The notes below the pieces were generated by a model, which did no database searches, was not told the origin of the DNA, and saw only the letters and a list, made by a program, of their open reading frames with translations. A program made the translations under genes and the position numbers. From Streptomyces shenzhenensis (lineage in GTDB: Bacteria > Actinomycetota > Actinomycetes > Streptomycetales > Streptomycetaceae), in assembly GCF_021462265.1 (NCBI RefSeq), contig NZ_JAJONF010000005.1, forward strand, positions 124,001-188,000: a stretch of DNA of 64,000 nt, read 5' to 3'. Shown one piece after another: positions 23,653 to 32,100 of this stretch (within the stretch, counting starts at the first letter, position 1; each line of letters opens with the position of its first letter).

Positions 23653-25143
23653 ATGCTGGACGACACCCACGACGAACTGCTCAGCCGGGCCAAGGCCCTC
23701 GACCTGCCCGCACACCACCACATCGACGGCGCCGACGAGCCCGGGAACGGAGCCGCCTTCGCCGTCGTCTCCCCACGGGACGGACAGCTCCTCACCCAGG
23801 TCGCCGACGCCGGCCAGGCCGAGGTCGACCACGCCGTGGCCGCCGCCCGCCGCGCCTTCGACTCCGGGCCCTGGCCCCGCCTGGCGCCCGCCGAGCGCGG
23901 CCGGATCCTGCTGCGCATGGCCGACCTCCTCGAAGAGCGGCGGGCCGAACTCGCCCTCACCATCACTCTGGAGATGGGCAAGCCGGTCACCGAGTCGTAC
24001 GCCGTCGAACTGCGCGCCGCCGTCACCACCTTCCGCTGGTACGGGCAACTGGCCGACAAACTGGCCGACGAGTCCCCGCACACCGCCCCCGACGCGCTCG
24101 CCCTGGTCACCCGCGAGCCGACCGGAGTCGTCGGCGCGGTGGTCCCCTGGAACTTCCCCCTCACCCTGGCGGGCTGGAAGGTGGCCCCGGCGCTCGCGGC
24201 CGGCTGCACGGTCGTCCTGAAGCCGTCCGAGTCCTCCCCGCTGTCCGCACTGCTCCTCGGCCGGATCGGCACCGAGGCCGGACTCCCGCCCGGCGTCCTC
24301 AACGTCGTCACCGGCTTCGGCCCGACGGCCGGCCGGGCGATCGGTCTCCACCCGGACGTCGACGTGCTGGCCTTCACCGGCTCCACCGCCGTCGGCCGCC
24401 ACTTCCTGCGCTACTCCGCCGACTCCAACCTCAAGCGGGTCTGGCTGGAACTGGGCGGCAAGTCGCCCAACATCGTTCTCCCGGACGCCCCCGACCTGGA
24501 CCGGGCCGCCGCCACCGCCGCCTGGGGGATCTTCTTCAACCAGGGCGAGATGTGCACCGCCCCCTCCCGGCTCCTGGTCCACTCCTCGATCGCGGAGCGG
24601 GTGACCGAGGCCGTCGTGCGCCGGGCCGAGGAACTGCGCATCGGCGACCCGCTGGACCCGGCGACCGAGATGGGCGCACTGGCCGGGGAAACGCACCTGG
24701 AGCGCGTGCGGGGGCACATCGCAGCCGGGCACGCGCAGGGGGCCCGGCTGCGCACGGGCGGCGACCGCGCCCTGACCGGGAGCGGCGGCAGCTACCTGCG
24801 GCCGACCGTCTTCGACCGGGTCGAACCCGGCATGCGCCTCGCCCGCGAGGAGATCTTCGGCCCGGTCCTGTCCGTCCTCGCCTTCGACGACCTGGACGAG
24901 GCGGTCCGGCTCGCCAACGCCACCGAGTACGGGCTCGCGGCCGGCCTGTGGACCTCCGACCTGTCCACCGCGCACCGGGTCTCCCGCGCCCTGAAGGCCG
25001 GCACGGTCTGGGTGAACTGCTACGAGGAGGGCGACCTGACCGTGCCCTTCGGCGGGATGAAGCAGTCCGGCAACGGCCGGGACAAGTCCGCCCACGCGAT
25101 CGACAAGTACACCGAACTCAAGACGACCTGGATCCAGCTGTGA
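23653..25143 (+). CDS. PuuC-like gamma-glutamyl aminoaldehyde dehydrogenase
   Basis: The 496-residue dehydrogenase has VVPWNFPLTLAGWK, LELGGKSPNIV with catalytic Glu, FNQGEMCTAPSRL with catalytic Cys, and an end (FGGMKQSGNGRDKSAHAI) that closely resembles PuuC of the putrescine glutamylation pathway. It would oxidise a gamma-glutamylated aminoaldehyde to the acid with NAD(P). The stop overlaps the PuuD-like GTG by four bases. The 61-base gap from the permease carries a ribosome site (GACGAGGAA) before the ATG. Confidence 0.93.
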   Translation: MLDDTHDELLSRAKALDLPAHHHIDGADEPGNGAAFAVVSPRDGQLLTQVADAGQAEVDHAVAAARRAFDSGPWPRLAPAERGRILLRMADLLEERRAELALTITLEMGKPVTESYAVELRAAVTTFRWYGQLADKLADESPHTAPDALALVTREPTGVVGAVVPWNFPLTLAGWKVAPALAAGCTVVLKPSESSPLSALLLGRIGTEAGLPPGVLNVVTGFGPTAGRAIGLHPDVDVLAFTGSTAVGRHFLRYSADSNLKRVWLELGGKSPNIVLPDAPDLDRAAATAAWGIFFNQGEMCTAPSRLLVHSSIAERVTEAVVRRAEELRIGDPLDPATEMGALAGETHLERVRGHIAAGHAQGARLRTGGDRALTGSGGSYLRPTVFDRVEPGMRLAREEIFGPVLSVLAFDDLDEAVRLANATEYGLAAGLWTSDLSTAHRVSRALKAGTVWVNCYEEGDLTVPFGGMKQSGNGRDKSAHAIDKYTELKTTWIQL

Positions 25144-25844
25144 CCCGTCCGCCGAGGCCGCTCATCGCCGTACCCGCCCGTTTCTCCGCCACCACCTCGG
25201 CGCTGCGCTTCGCCGCCGAGGTCAACGCCCGGGCCCTGATCGAGGCCGTGTGGCGGGCCGGCGGCGAACCCGCGAGCATCCACCCCGCCGACACCGACGT
25301 GCCCGCCCGGCTCGCCCGCTTCGACGGCGTGCTGCTGCCCGGCGGCGGCGACCTCGCCCCGCACCGCTACGGCGCCGCCGACACCCACGACACCGTCTAC
25401 GACGTCGACGACCTGCAGGACACCTTCGACCTCCGGGTCGCCCGCCACGCCCTGGAGTCGGGCCTGCCGCTGCTGGCCGTCTGCCGGGGTCTGCAGGCCG
25501 TGAACGTGGCGCTGGGCGGCACGCTGGAGCAGGACATGGGCGGTCCGGACCGCAGCCACCGGCACCTGCGTCATCCGGTGGCCGTCCGTCCCGGCTCGTG
25601 CCTCGAACAGGCGGCCGGCGAGCAGAAGGTGGACGCCTCCTGCTACCACCACCAGCGGGTGGACCGCCTCGGCGCCGGCCTCACCGTCACCGCGACCGCG
25701 GCGGACGGCACCGTCGAAGGTCTGGAACTGGCCGGCGCCCCGGGCTGGTTCACCGCCGTGCAGTGGCACCCCGAGGACACCGCGCACGAGGACCCGGTCC
25801 AGCAGCGCCTGTTCGACGCGTTGGTGCGGGCCGCGGCAGAGTGA
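25140..25844 (+). CDS. PuuD-like gamma-glutamyl amide hydrolase (class I glutamine amidotransferase fold)
   Basis: The 234-residue enzyme has the class I amidotransferase-like hydrolase triad: Cys in LAVCRGLQAVN, His and Glu in VQWHPEDT, with GVLLPGGGDLAPHRYG near the N terminus as in PuuD and peptidase C26. It would release glutamate from the gamma-glutamylated product. The GTG at 25140 overlaps the preceding stop (GTGA), implying coupled synthesis with the dehydrogenase. It closes the operon before a strong bidirectional terminator. Confidence 0.93.
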   Translation: MTRPPRPLIAVPARFSATTSALRFAAEVNARALIEAVWRAGGEPASIHPADTDVPARLARFDGVLLPGGGDLAPHRYGAADTHDTVYDVDDLQDTFDLRVARHALESGLPLLAVCRGLQAVNVALGGTLEQDMGGPDRSHRHLRHPVAVRPGSCLEQAAGEQKVDASCYHHQRVDRLGAGLTVTATAADGTVEGLELAGAPGWFTAVQWHPEDTAHEDPVQQRLFDALVRAAAE

Positions 25845-25877
25845 AGGGGGCCTGGCCGGGCCCCCTTCACTCTGCCG
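25834..25877. terminator. Perfect 19-bp bidirectional terminator hairpin
   Basis: Arms 25834-25852 and 25859-25877 pair perfectly around a six-base loop. The left arm includes the PuuD-like stop (25844) and the right arm ends three bases before the MarR stop at 25880, so it ends both convergent units. Confidence 0.85.
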
Positions 25878-25879
25878 GA

Positions 25880-26452
25880 TCAGGCCTTGGGCCGGCGCCC
25901 GCTGCGGCGCGGCGCGGGCTCGGCGCCGCCGAGCAGTTCCCGCCGCCGTTCCTCGCCGTGCTCCTCGACCTGGAGCACGACCCGCCGCAGCAGGTCCGCG
26001 AGGGTGCGGCACTCGGCGTCGCTGAGCCCGGCGGTCACGAAGGCCTCCTCCTCGTTGAACGCCGGGAACACCCGCTGCATCAGCTCCTCGCCCTCCTCGG
26101 TGAGGCTGAGCAGGACCAGGCGGCCGTCAGCCGGATGTCCGGCGCGGCCGAGCAGCCCACGCGACTCCAGGGTGCGGGCCACCCCGGTGAGCGTGCCCTT
26201 GGAGATGCCGGCCTCCTCCGCCACGTGCCGGGTCTCCGACTCGCCCCACACCCACACGACCCAGAGCACCACGAACGCGGTCCAGGTGAGGTCCGAGTCG
26301 CGCAGCACGGAGTTCTCCAGGTGCTGGCGCACGGCGGAGGCGGCCCGGTGGATGTTGGCCACGGCCGCCATCTGCTCCCGGCGGACCGGGATGCCGCCGA
26401 GCTTCGCCGAGGCGAGCTTCTCGGCTTCGGTGATGGACCGCTGACCGGGCAC
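25880..26452 (-). CDS. MarR-family transcriptional regulator
   Basis: The 190-residue winged-helix protein has a helical N terminus, TRHVAEEAGISKGTLTGVARTLESRGLL as recognition helix region and RAGHPADGRLVLLSLTEEG as the wing, then a helical dimerisation tail ending in basic residues. GTG at 26452 has AAGGAG at good spacing. It stands alone between the PuuD-like gene (convergent) and the beta-helix/AAA+ gene (same strand, separated by a strong palindrome). Its target cannot be told. Confidence 0.92.
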   Translation of the reverse strand: MPGQRSITEAEKLASAKLGGIPVRREQMAAVANIHRAASAVRQHLENSVLRDSDLTWTAFVVLWVVWVWGESETRHVAEEAGISKGTLTGVARTLESRGLLGRAGHPADGRLVLLSLTEEGEELMQRVFPAFNEEEAFVTAGLSDAECRTLADLLRRVVLQVEEHGEERRRELLGGAEPAPRRSGRRPKA

Positions 26453-26480
26453 GGGTGACTCCTTCGCGACCTACCCCAGG

Positions 26481-26508
26481 ACCGTGCGGCGGCCGGCCGC
26501 CGCACGGT
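26481..26508. terminator. 28-bp perfect palindrome downstream of the beta-helix/AAA+ gene
   Basis: The palindrome starts ACCGTGCGGC and is self-complementary over its whole length. It lies 37 bases past the AAA+ stop (26545) and 28 bases before the MarR start, so it is best read as a terminator. A perfect palindrome without loop could equally be a regulator site for marR. Confidence 0.6.
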
Positions 26509-26544
26509 CGTTCGGCCTCAAATTGTACGGAACGCAGCGTGCCG

Positions 26545-29076
26545 TCAGCGTGCGGCCGGGTGGGGCAGGTCGTGGGCCTCCAGGCTGATCAGCTGTTCCG
26601 CCGTCGGAGCGGTGAGCTCGGCGACCCGCTGCGCCTGGCGCTCGGTCATCTCCTGGAAGATCTGGCGGGCCGAGCGGCCGTTGCCGAAGCCCTCGCCCCG
26701 GGGCATGGTCTCGAAGAGCGAGACCAGTTCGGTGCGGGCCGTGGGGGTCAGCTCGTAGCGGTGCCGGCCCGCCTGGAACTCGACGATCGACACCAGCTCG
26801 GCCGGCTCGTAGTCCTCGAAGAGGAGGGTGCGGCCGAAGCGGGAGGCGAGGCCGGGGTTGGAGCCGATGAACCGGTGCATGTCGCCGGGGTAGCCGGCGG
26901 CGATGACCACCACGTCGTCCCGGTGGTCCTCCATCAGTTTGACCAGGGTGGCCACCGCCTCGGTGCCGAAGTCGTTGCCCGCGAAGGCCGGGGCCAGGGA
27001 GTAGGCCTCGTCGATGAAGAGCACGCCACCGAGCGCCCGGTTGAAGGCGGCCGTGGTCTTGGGGCCGGTGTGGCCGACGTACTCGCCCACGAGCGCGGTC
27101 CGGTCGACCTCGACCAGGTGGCCCCGGCGCAGCAGCCCGAGGGCCTTGAGGAGACGGCCGTAGAGGCGGGCGACCGTGGTCTTGCCGGTGCCGGGGTTGC
27201 CGGCGAACACCAGGTGGCGGCTGAGCGGCGGGGCCGGCAGCCCGGCCTCCTCCCGGCGGCGGACCGTCTGCATGAGCTTGACCAGGGAGCCGACGTCCTG
27301 CTTCACGCGGTCCAGGCCGACCAGTTCGTGGAGTTCGCCGAGCAGGTCCTCCAGGTTCTCCTCCTCCGGCTCGTCGGAGTCGCCGGAGCCGTTGGCGGCC
27401 TTGGCGGTGGACGCTGCGGAGGGGGCGGCACCGGGTCCGCCGTTCGCCGGGGACGCGGCCACGGTGCCGAAGGTCAGCGGGGTGCCGTCGGCCGTGCAGT
27501 CCTCCAGGACCGGCTCGGCGCCCTCGTCGGTGCCCAGCGCCTCCGCGCAGTCCCGGATCCGGCAGTGCCGGAACACCGGGTCGGCGCCCTTGGCGACGTG
27601 CAGGGCCGGGAAACCCGCGCTGGTGACGTCGAGCGAGGTGAACGTGCCGCCCGCGCCCTCGGCCAGGAACACCCCGTTCTTGCCCGGGCGGTCGATGTGC
27701 AGCCCCGTCACCTCCGGCCTGGCGCCGGTCCACACGACGGCGCCGGAGCCCGCGCAGTCCTCGACCCGGCCGCCGGTCACCGTCGCCTCGGCGCCCTCGT
27801 CGACGACCAGCCCGGCCGCCCCGGCGCCGCTGATCCGGATCCCGGCGAGGGAGACGGCCGCCCCCTTGGCGACCTGCACGCCGATCTCCCTGGTCCCGGT
27901 CACCGTGGTGTCCGCGACGGTGCTCCCGGCGGGCGAGCCGATGCCGATCCCGGCGGCGGTCCCGGCGACCCGGCAGCCGGTGAGCGTGGCCACCGCCTGC
28001 TCCAGGACACTGACCCCGGTCATGGCGACGTCCGTGATCCCGCAGTCGGTCAGCTCGATCCGGGCCTCGCCCGTGGCGTGCACGCCGTGCTCGGCGCCGC
28101 CCCGCACCCGGCAGTCGGCGAGCCGCCCGACGGCCGTGCCGGCGAGATGCACCGCGCTGAAGGTACTCCGGTCGATCCGGCAGTCGGCCAGCTGCGCCTC
28201 CGCCGAGCCCGTGACAAGGAGGCCGTTGGCCCCCGCGTCGGCCACGGAACAGCCCGACGCGCTCAGCCGCGCCGTCTCCTGCACCACCAGTCCGCTGGCG
28301 GCGGCACCCCGGATCCGGCAGTCGGTCAGCTCGGCCCGCGCCGAACCGGTCAGATGCACCCCCGCCGCACCGGGCGTCTCGATACGCGACTCGCCGGCCG
28401 TGGCCTCGGTGGAGTCCTCCAGCAGCAGCCCCGCCCTGCCACTGCCGGCCAGCACCGAGTCGGTCAGCCGCAGCCGGGCCCGGCCGCGCAGCCGCATCCC
28501 GGACCCGGTGGTGCGTTCGAGCCGCAGCCGTACGGCGTCCAGGCTCGCGCTGCCGGAGAGGACCACGCCGGTGCCGTCGACGCCGGTCACCGCCGTGTCC
28601 TCCAGACGGGCGCGGACACCGCCCGCCAGGTGCAGACCGGCCAGCCTGGCCCCCTCCAGACGGCAGCGGCGCAGTACGACCGCCGTCGTACCGCCCTCCT
28701 CGTCCTCCGGGCCCTTCACCTGGACCCGGCCGCCCTCCACCGAGCACTCCTCCAGGACCAGCCCGGCCCCGGGCGACACGCTGACGGCGGGCAGGCCCGC
28801 GTCCGGGCCCCACACCGTGATGTTGTGCAGGGCGCAGTCCGGCCCGTCCACGGTCACCGCGGGCGCCTCACCGGGCGGCGCCGCGATCACCACACTGCCC
28901 CGGCCGTGCTCGGCCGTGAGCACCACCGCGCGGTCCAGCACCAGGTTCTCCGTCCAGGTGCCGGGGGCGATCACCACCAGATCGCCGGGCGAGGCGGCGC
29001 GTATCGCCTCGCCGATGGTGTGGTACGCGCCCCGGCCGCCCTGACCCTTGGGTGCCACGGTGTGACGGGTGGTCAT
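26545..29076 (-). CDS. Right-handed beta-helix repeat protein fused to an EccA/CbbX-like AAA+ ATPase
   Basis: The 843-residue protein has two parts. Residues 1-520 are a pectate-lyase-like right-handed beta-helix, with many 20-25-residue turns ending in CRI, CRV or GLxV motifs. After an Ala/Gly/Glu-rich linker, residues 590-843 are a CbbX/EccA-type AAA+ domain with GLDRVKQDVGSLV, Walker A GNPGTGKTT near 624 and Walker B VLFIDEAYS near 682. A sensor-2-like Arg lies in GNGRSARQIFQ. EccA proteins are cytosolic chaperone-like ATPases of ESX/type VII secretion, and the beta-helix could recruit a substrate. It lies 37 bases downstream of the giant WXG-headed protein gene and is cotranscribed with it. 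Confidence 0.9.
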   Translation of the reverse strand: MTTRHTVAPKGQGGRGAYHTIGEAIRAASPGDLVVIAPGTWTENLVLDRAVVLTAEHGRGSVVIAAPPGEAPAVTVDGPDCALHNITVWGPDAGLPAVSVSPGAGLVLEECSVEGGRVQVKGPEDEEGGTTAVVLRRCRLEGARLAGLHLAGGVRARLEDTAVTGVDGTGVVLSGSASLDAVRLRLERTTGSGMRLRGRARLRLTDSVLAGSGRAGLLLEDSTEATAGESRIETPGAAGVHLTGSARAELTDCRIRGAAASGLVVQETARLSASGCSVADAGANGLLVTGSAEAQLADCRIDRSTFSAVHLAGTAVGRLADCRVRGGAEHGVHATGEARIELTDCGITDVAMTGVSVLEQAVATLTGCRVAGTAAGIGIGSPAGSTVADTTVTGTREIGVQVAKGAAVSLAGIRISGAGAAGLVVDEGAEATVTGGRVEDCAGSGAVVWTGARPEVTGLHIDRPGKNGVFLAEGAGGTFTSLDVTSAGFPALHVAKGADPVFRHCRIRDCAEALGTDEGAEPVLEDCTADGTPLTFGTVAASPANGGPGAAPSAASTAKAANGSGDSDEPEEENLEDLLGELHELVGLDRVKQDVGSLVKLMQTVRRREEAGLPAPPLSRHLVFAGNPGTGKTTVARLYGRLLKALGLLRRGHLVEVDRTALVGEYVGHTGPKTTAAFNRALGGVLFIDEAYSLAPAFAGNDFGTEAVATLVKLMEDHRDDVVVIAAGYPGDMHRFIGSNPGLASRFGRTLLFEDYEPAELVSIVEFQAGRHRYELTPTARTELVSLFETMPRGEGFGNGRSARQIFQEMTERQAQRVAELTAPTAEQLISLEAHDLPHPAAR

Positions 29077-29113
29077 CTACGTTCCTCAGTCCTCGGTGCT
29101 CGCCGCTGCCCGG

Positions 29114-32100
29114 TCACGGTGCCTGGTAGTACGTCGGATTGATGCTCGCACGATACGTACTGGTCAGGTACAGCGACTGGATCGTCTTCTCGAAGACCTT
29201 GAAGGGTAGCTGGATCCAGAAGTCGGCGAAGCCCTGGCGGTGGAAGAGCCGGCCGCCCGCGCTCATCACGAACACGTTCTTGACCAGGCCGGTGGTGGCG
29301 GCCGTGGTGACGGAGGCGGCCGCGTTGATGCCGCCCTCCCAGACCGCGTCCCCGCCGTGCAGTTTCACGGTCTGCCCGTTGGCGTCGGTCACGCCCCACA
29401 CGGCCGCGTTCATGCTGCCGTTGACCCAGCCGGACAGCGCGCTGCTGAAGACACCGAACGAGTAGTCGTAGATGCCGCCGCGCCAGCGGGTCGCCGTCTC
29501 GTTGCCCGCCCACTCGTTGACCCAGGTCTTGTCGTGGTTGAGCGGACGGCGGGTCCACGGCTTGCCGCCGTCGATGTTGGCGATGCCCGCCTTGAACTGG
29601 CCGAGTTTCTCGAATCCGAGGGCGCGGTTCTCGTGCACCGCTGTGCTCAGACCGGTCTTGACGCCCGCGCCGACCGCCGCGTTGGCGAACGACTTCAGAG
29701 CGTCCTTGCCGGTGAACGGCTTGTTCTGGACGGCGGCCACGATCCCGTTGACGGCGAGGTTCGCGCCGAACTCCAGGATGAACTCCTGACCGAACTCCAG
29801 CGCCGCCTTCTTGGCCACGGTCTGCCAGTACGGCTCGTAACGGGCTTCGCGCAGCGCCGCGTTGCCGTCCGGCAGGACCGTGCCGGACCACGGCATGCGC
29901 TGGGCCTCACGGGTGGTGCGGCCCCAGCCGCGGATCTCGGTGAGCGGGCCGCGGAAGTCGTACTCGTTGCCGGTCAGCCGCCAGACGTTGAACGTGTCCC
30001 GCTCGAACACCAGGCCGCTGTCGGTGCGCTGGGCGATCAGATCACCGTTCCTGTTGTAACGGTTCCACTGGCCGCGCCAGGCGTCGGTCTCCAGGAACCC
30101 GCCGCCGTCCGCCTTGCGCTCGCGCACCACACTGCCGTGGTCGAACTCCTTCCAGACCGAGCCGGCCGGGGCGTTCTGCGTCACGGTCGTGCTGTACACC
30201 CGCACCCGCAGCGGTCCTCCGTTGTGCAGCGGGGTCTCGCGCAGGACGGTGGGCGCGGCCTGGCCGGGGACGCGCAGTTCGTCACGGAAGTGCCGGGCGC
30301 CCTGCGTCCAGCGGTCCTGCCAGGCACGGCCGTTCCACCAGCGGCGGACCTGCCGGCCGTTGCCCACGGCGATGGGTGTGCCGTTGCGTTCGTGGGCGCC
30401 GGCGTGCCAGTCGCCCTGGTTGTCCCGCCAGGCGTCGACATACCGGCCGGAGTCCAGCATCCGGCGCTCGCGGACCAGGTTCCCGCCCGCGTCGTAGTCC
30501 CGGTACGAGTCGTCCCAGGGCAGCCGCGAGTCGTTGGAGCCACGGAAGAACTCCCGTCGGCCACTGCCGAGTTCGGTGCCCTGGGCGTCCAGCTCACGCC
30601 AGGTCCAGCGGCCCGAGTCGGCGCGGCCGGAGCCCTGGATCACACGTCCGGCGGTGCCGTCCGGGTTGGCATGGCTCTGCCCGACCAGATTGCCGTGCGG
30701 GTCCCGGTCCACCCAGGTGCGGTCACCGGTGAACTCCCGCACGACCCCGCCGGGGCGGCCCTCACGGGCGGTCCGGGTGACGCCGCCGGCGTCCTGGTAG
30801 ACGTCCTGCCAGAGCCTGTCCTCGGGGTCGTTCACGAGCGGCCGGCGGTAGCCCCTGAGGGTGCCGGCCTGCCACGGGTGGTCGGCCGGATCGGCCGGGG
30901 CGTGGCCGGGGCGCGCCGCGTGATCGCCGACCTTCAGGGACGTGCCGTCGTGCAGCTTGCCGGTGAAGCGGGCGAAACTCCCGTCGGCGGCCAGGTCCAG
31001 GGCGCTGCCGTCCATACCGACGTAGCGCACGCCGGAGGCGGTGACGGTGCCGTCGTTCGCGGTCTTGCTCCAGGTGAACAACTGGTAGGTGTCGTCGCCC
31101 CGGACATGGGCGTACGGCGGCCGGACGTGCTCGGCGCCGGCCAGCCAGCGGGTGCGCACCCAGGTCGGCGGGCGCTGCTCGCGCCAGCGGTCGGTGGTCA
31201 GGAAGCCGTCGCCGAGGGCCTCGTGTCTGCCGACCTCCTTGCCGTGCGGGGAGTGCCGCTCCCAGGTGGCGCGCAGCGTGCCGTCCGGGTTCATGGCGTG
31301 CTCCTGGTACTGGCCGGCCCGCTCGGGCCATTCGGCCGTGCCCCACTGCCGCTGGGCGATCCGGCCGTCCGCGGTGCGGTCGGTCCAGCCGCCGCCGAGA
31401 CGCTCGGGCGTACGGGGGCCGGAGGCGATCTCCCTGGCCGCGCCGTCGTAACGGTGCCAGGTCCAGGTGCCGTCGTCGGCCCGGACCCCCAGGGTGTGCC
31501 CGGTGCCGCCGTCGAACTTCTGCAGCCCGTCGCGGTACTCGCGCACCGTGCGGCCCCGGCCGTCGGTGTCGCGCCAGCCGGTGCCCGCCGTGTCGTAGTG
31601 CCGGCTGCCCGTGCCGGCCGGCGTGCCGGTGTCGTCCCAGCGCACCCAGTGGGTACGGGGATTGGTGCGGGCGAAGCCGATCGTGTCGGTCCGGCGGAAG
31701 GAGTCGACCACGTCACCGGAGGCACCGGGCAGCACCCGGCGCTCGAAGACCGGCACCTGCTTCTTGGTCGAGCTGAGCAGCTTGACGTGGCCGCCCGCGG
31801 CGCCGGACAGGTCGGCGGTGCCGTGGTGGAAGGACCCGGCCGCCACCGGTGCACCGGACCTGGTGGTCCGTTCCCAGGTGCCCGTGGTGTGGTCGACGAC
31901 GTACCGGTAGTCCGTCCGCCGCCCGTTGTCCAGCACGTTGAAGCCCTGCCGGGCCACGCTGCCGTCGGCGGCCAGGTGCACGAACTCGCCGTGCCGCGGG
32001 CTGGTCCGGTCGCTGAACCCGATCCGGGTGGTGCCGTCGGGCCGCCGGACGGCGTCCCAGTGCGCGAGCCTGCCGCCCGCCGCGTCCTCCAGCCAGGCGC

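Noticed and set aside
26481..26508. 28-bp palindrome as an attachment or recombination site
   Set aside because: No integrase or phage gene is nearby; position after a stop codon fits a terminator or a marR operator better.
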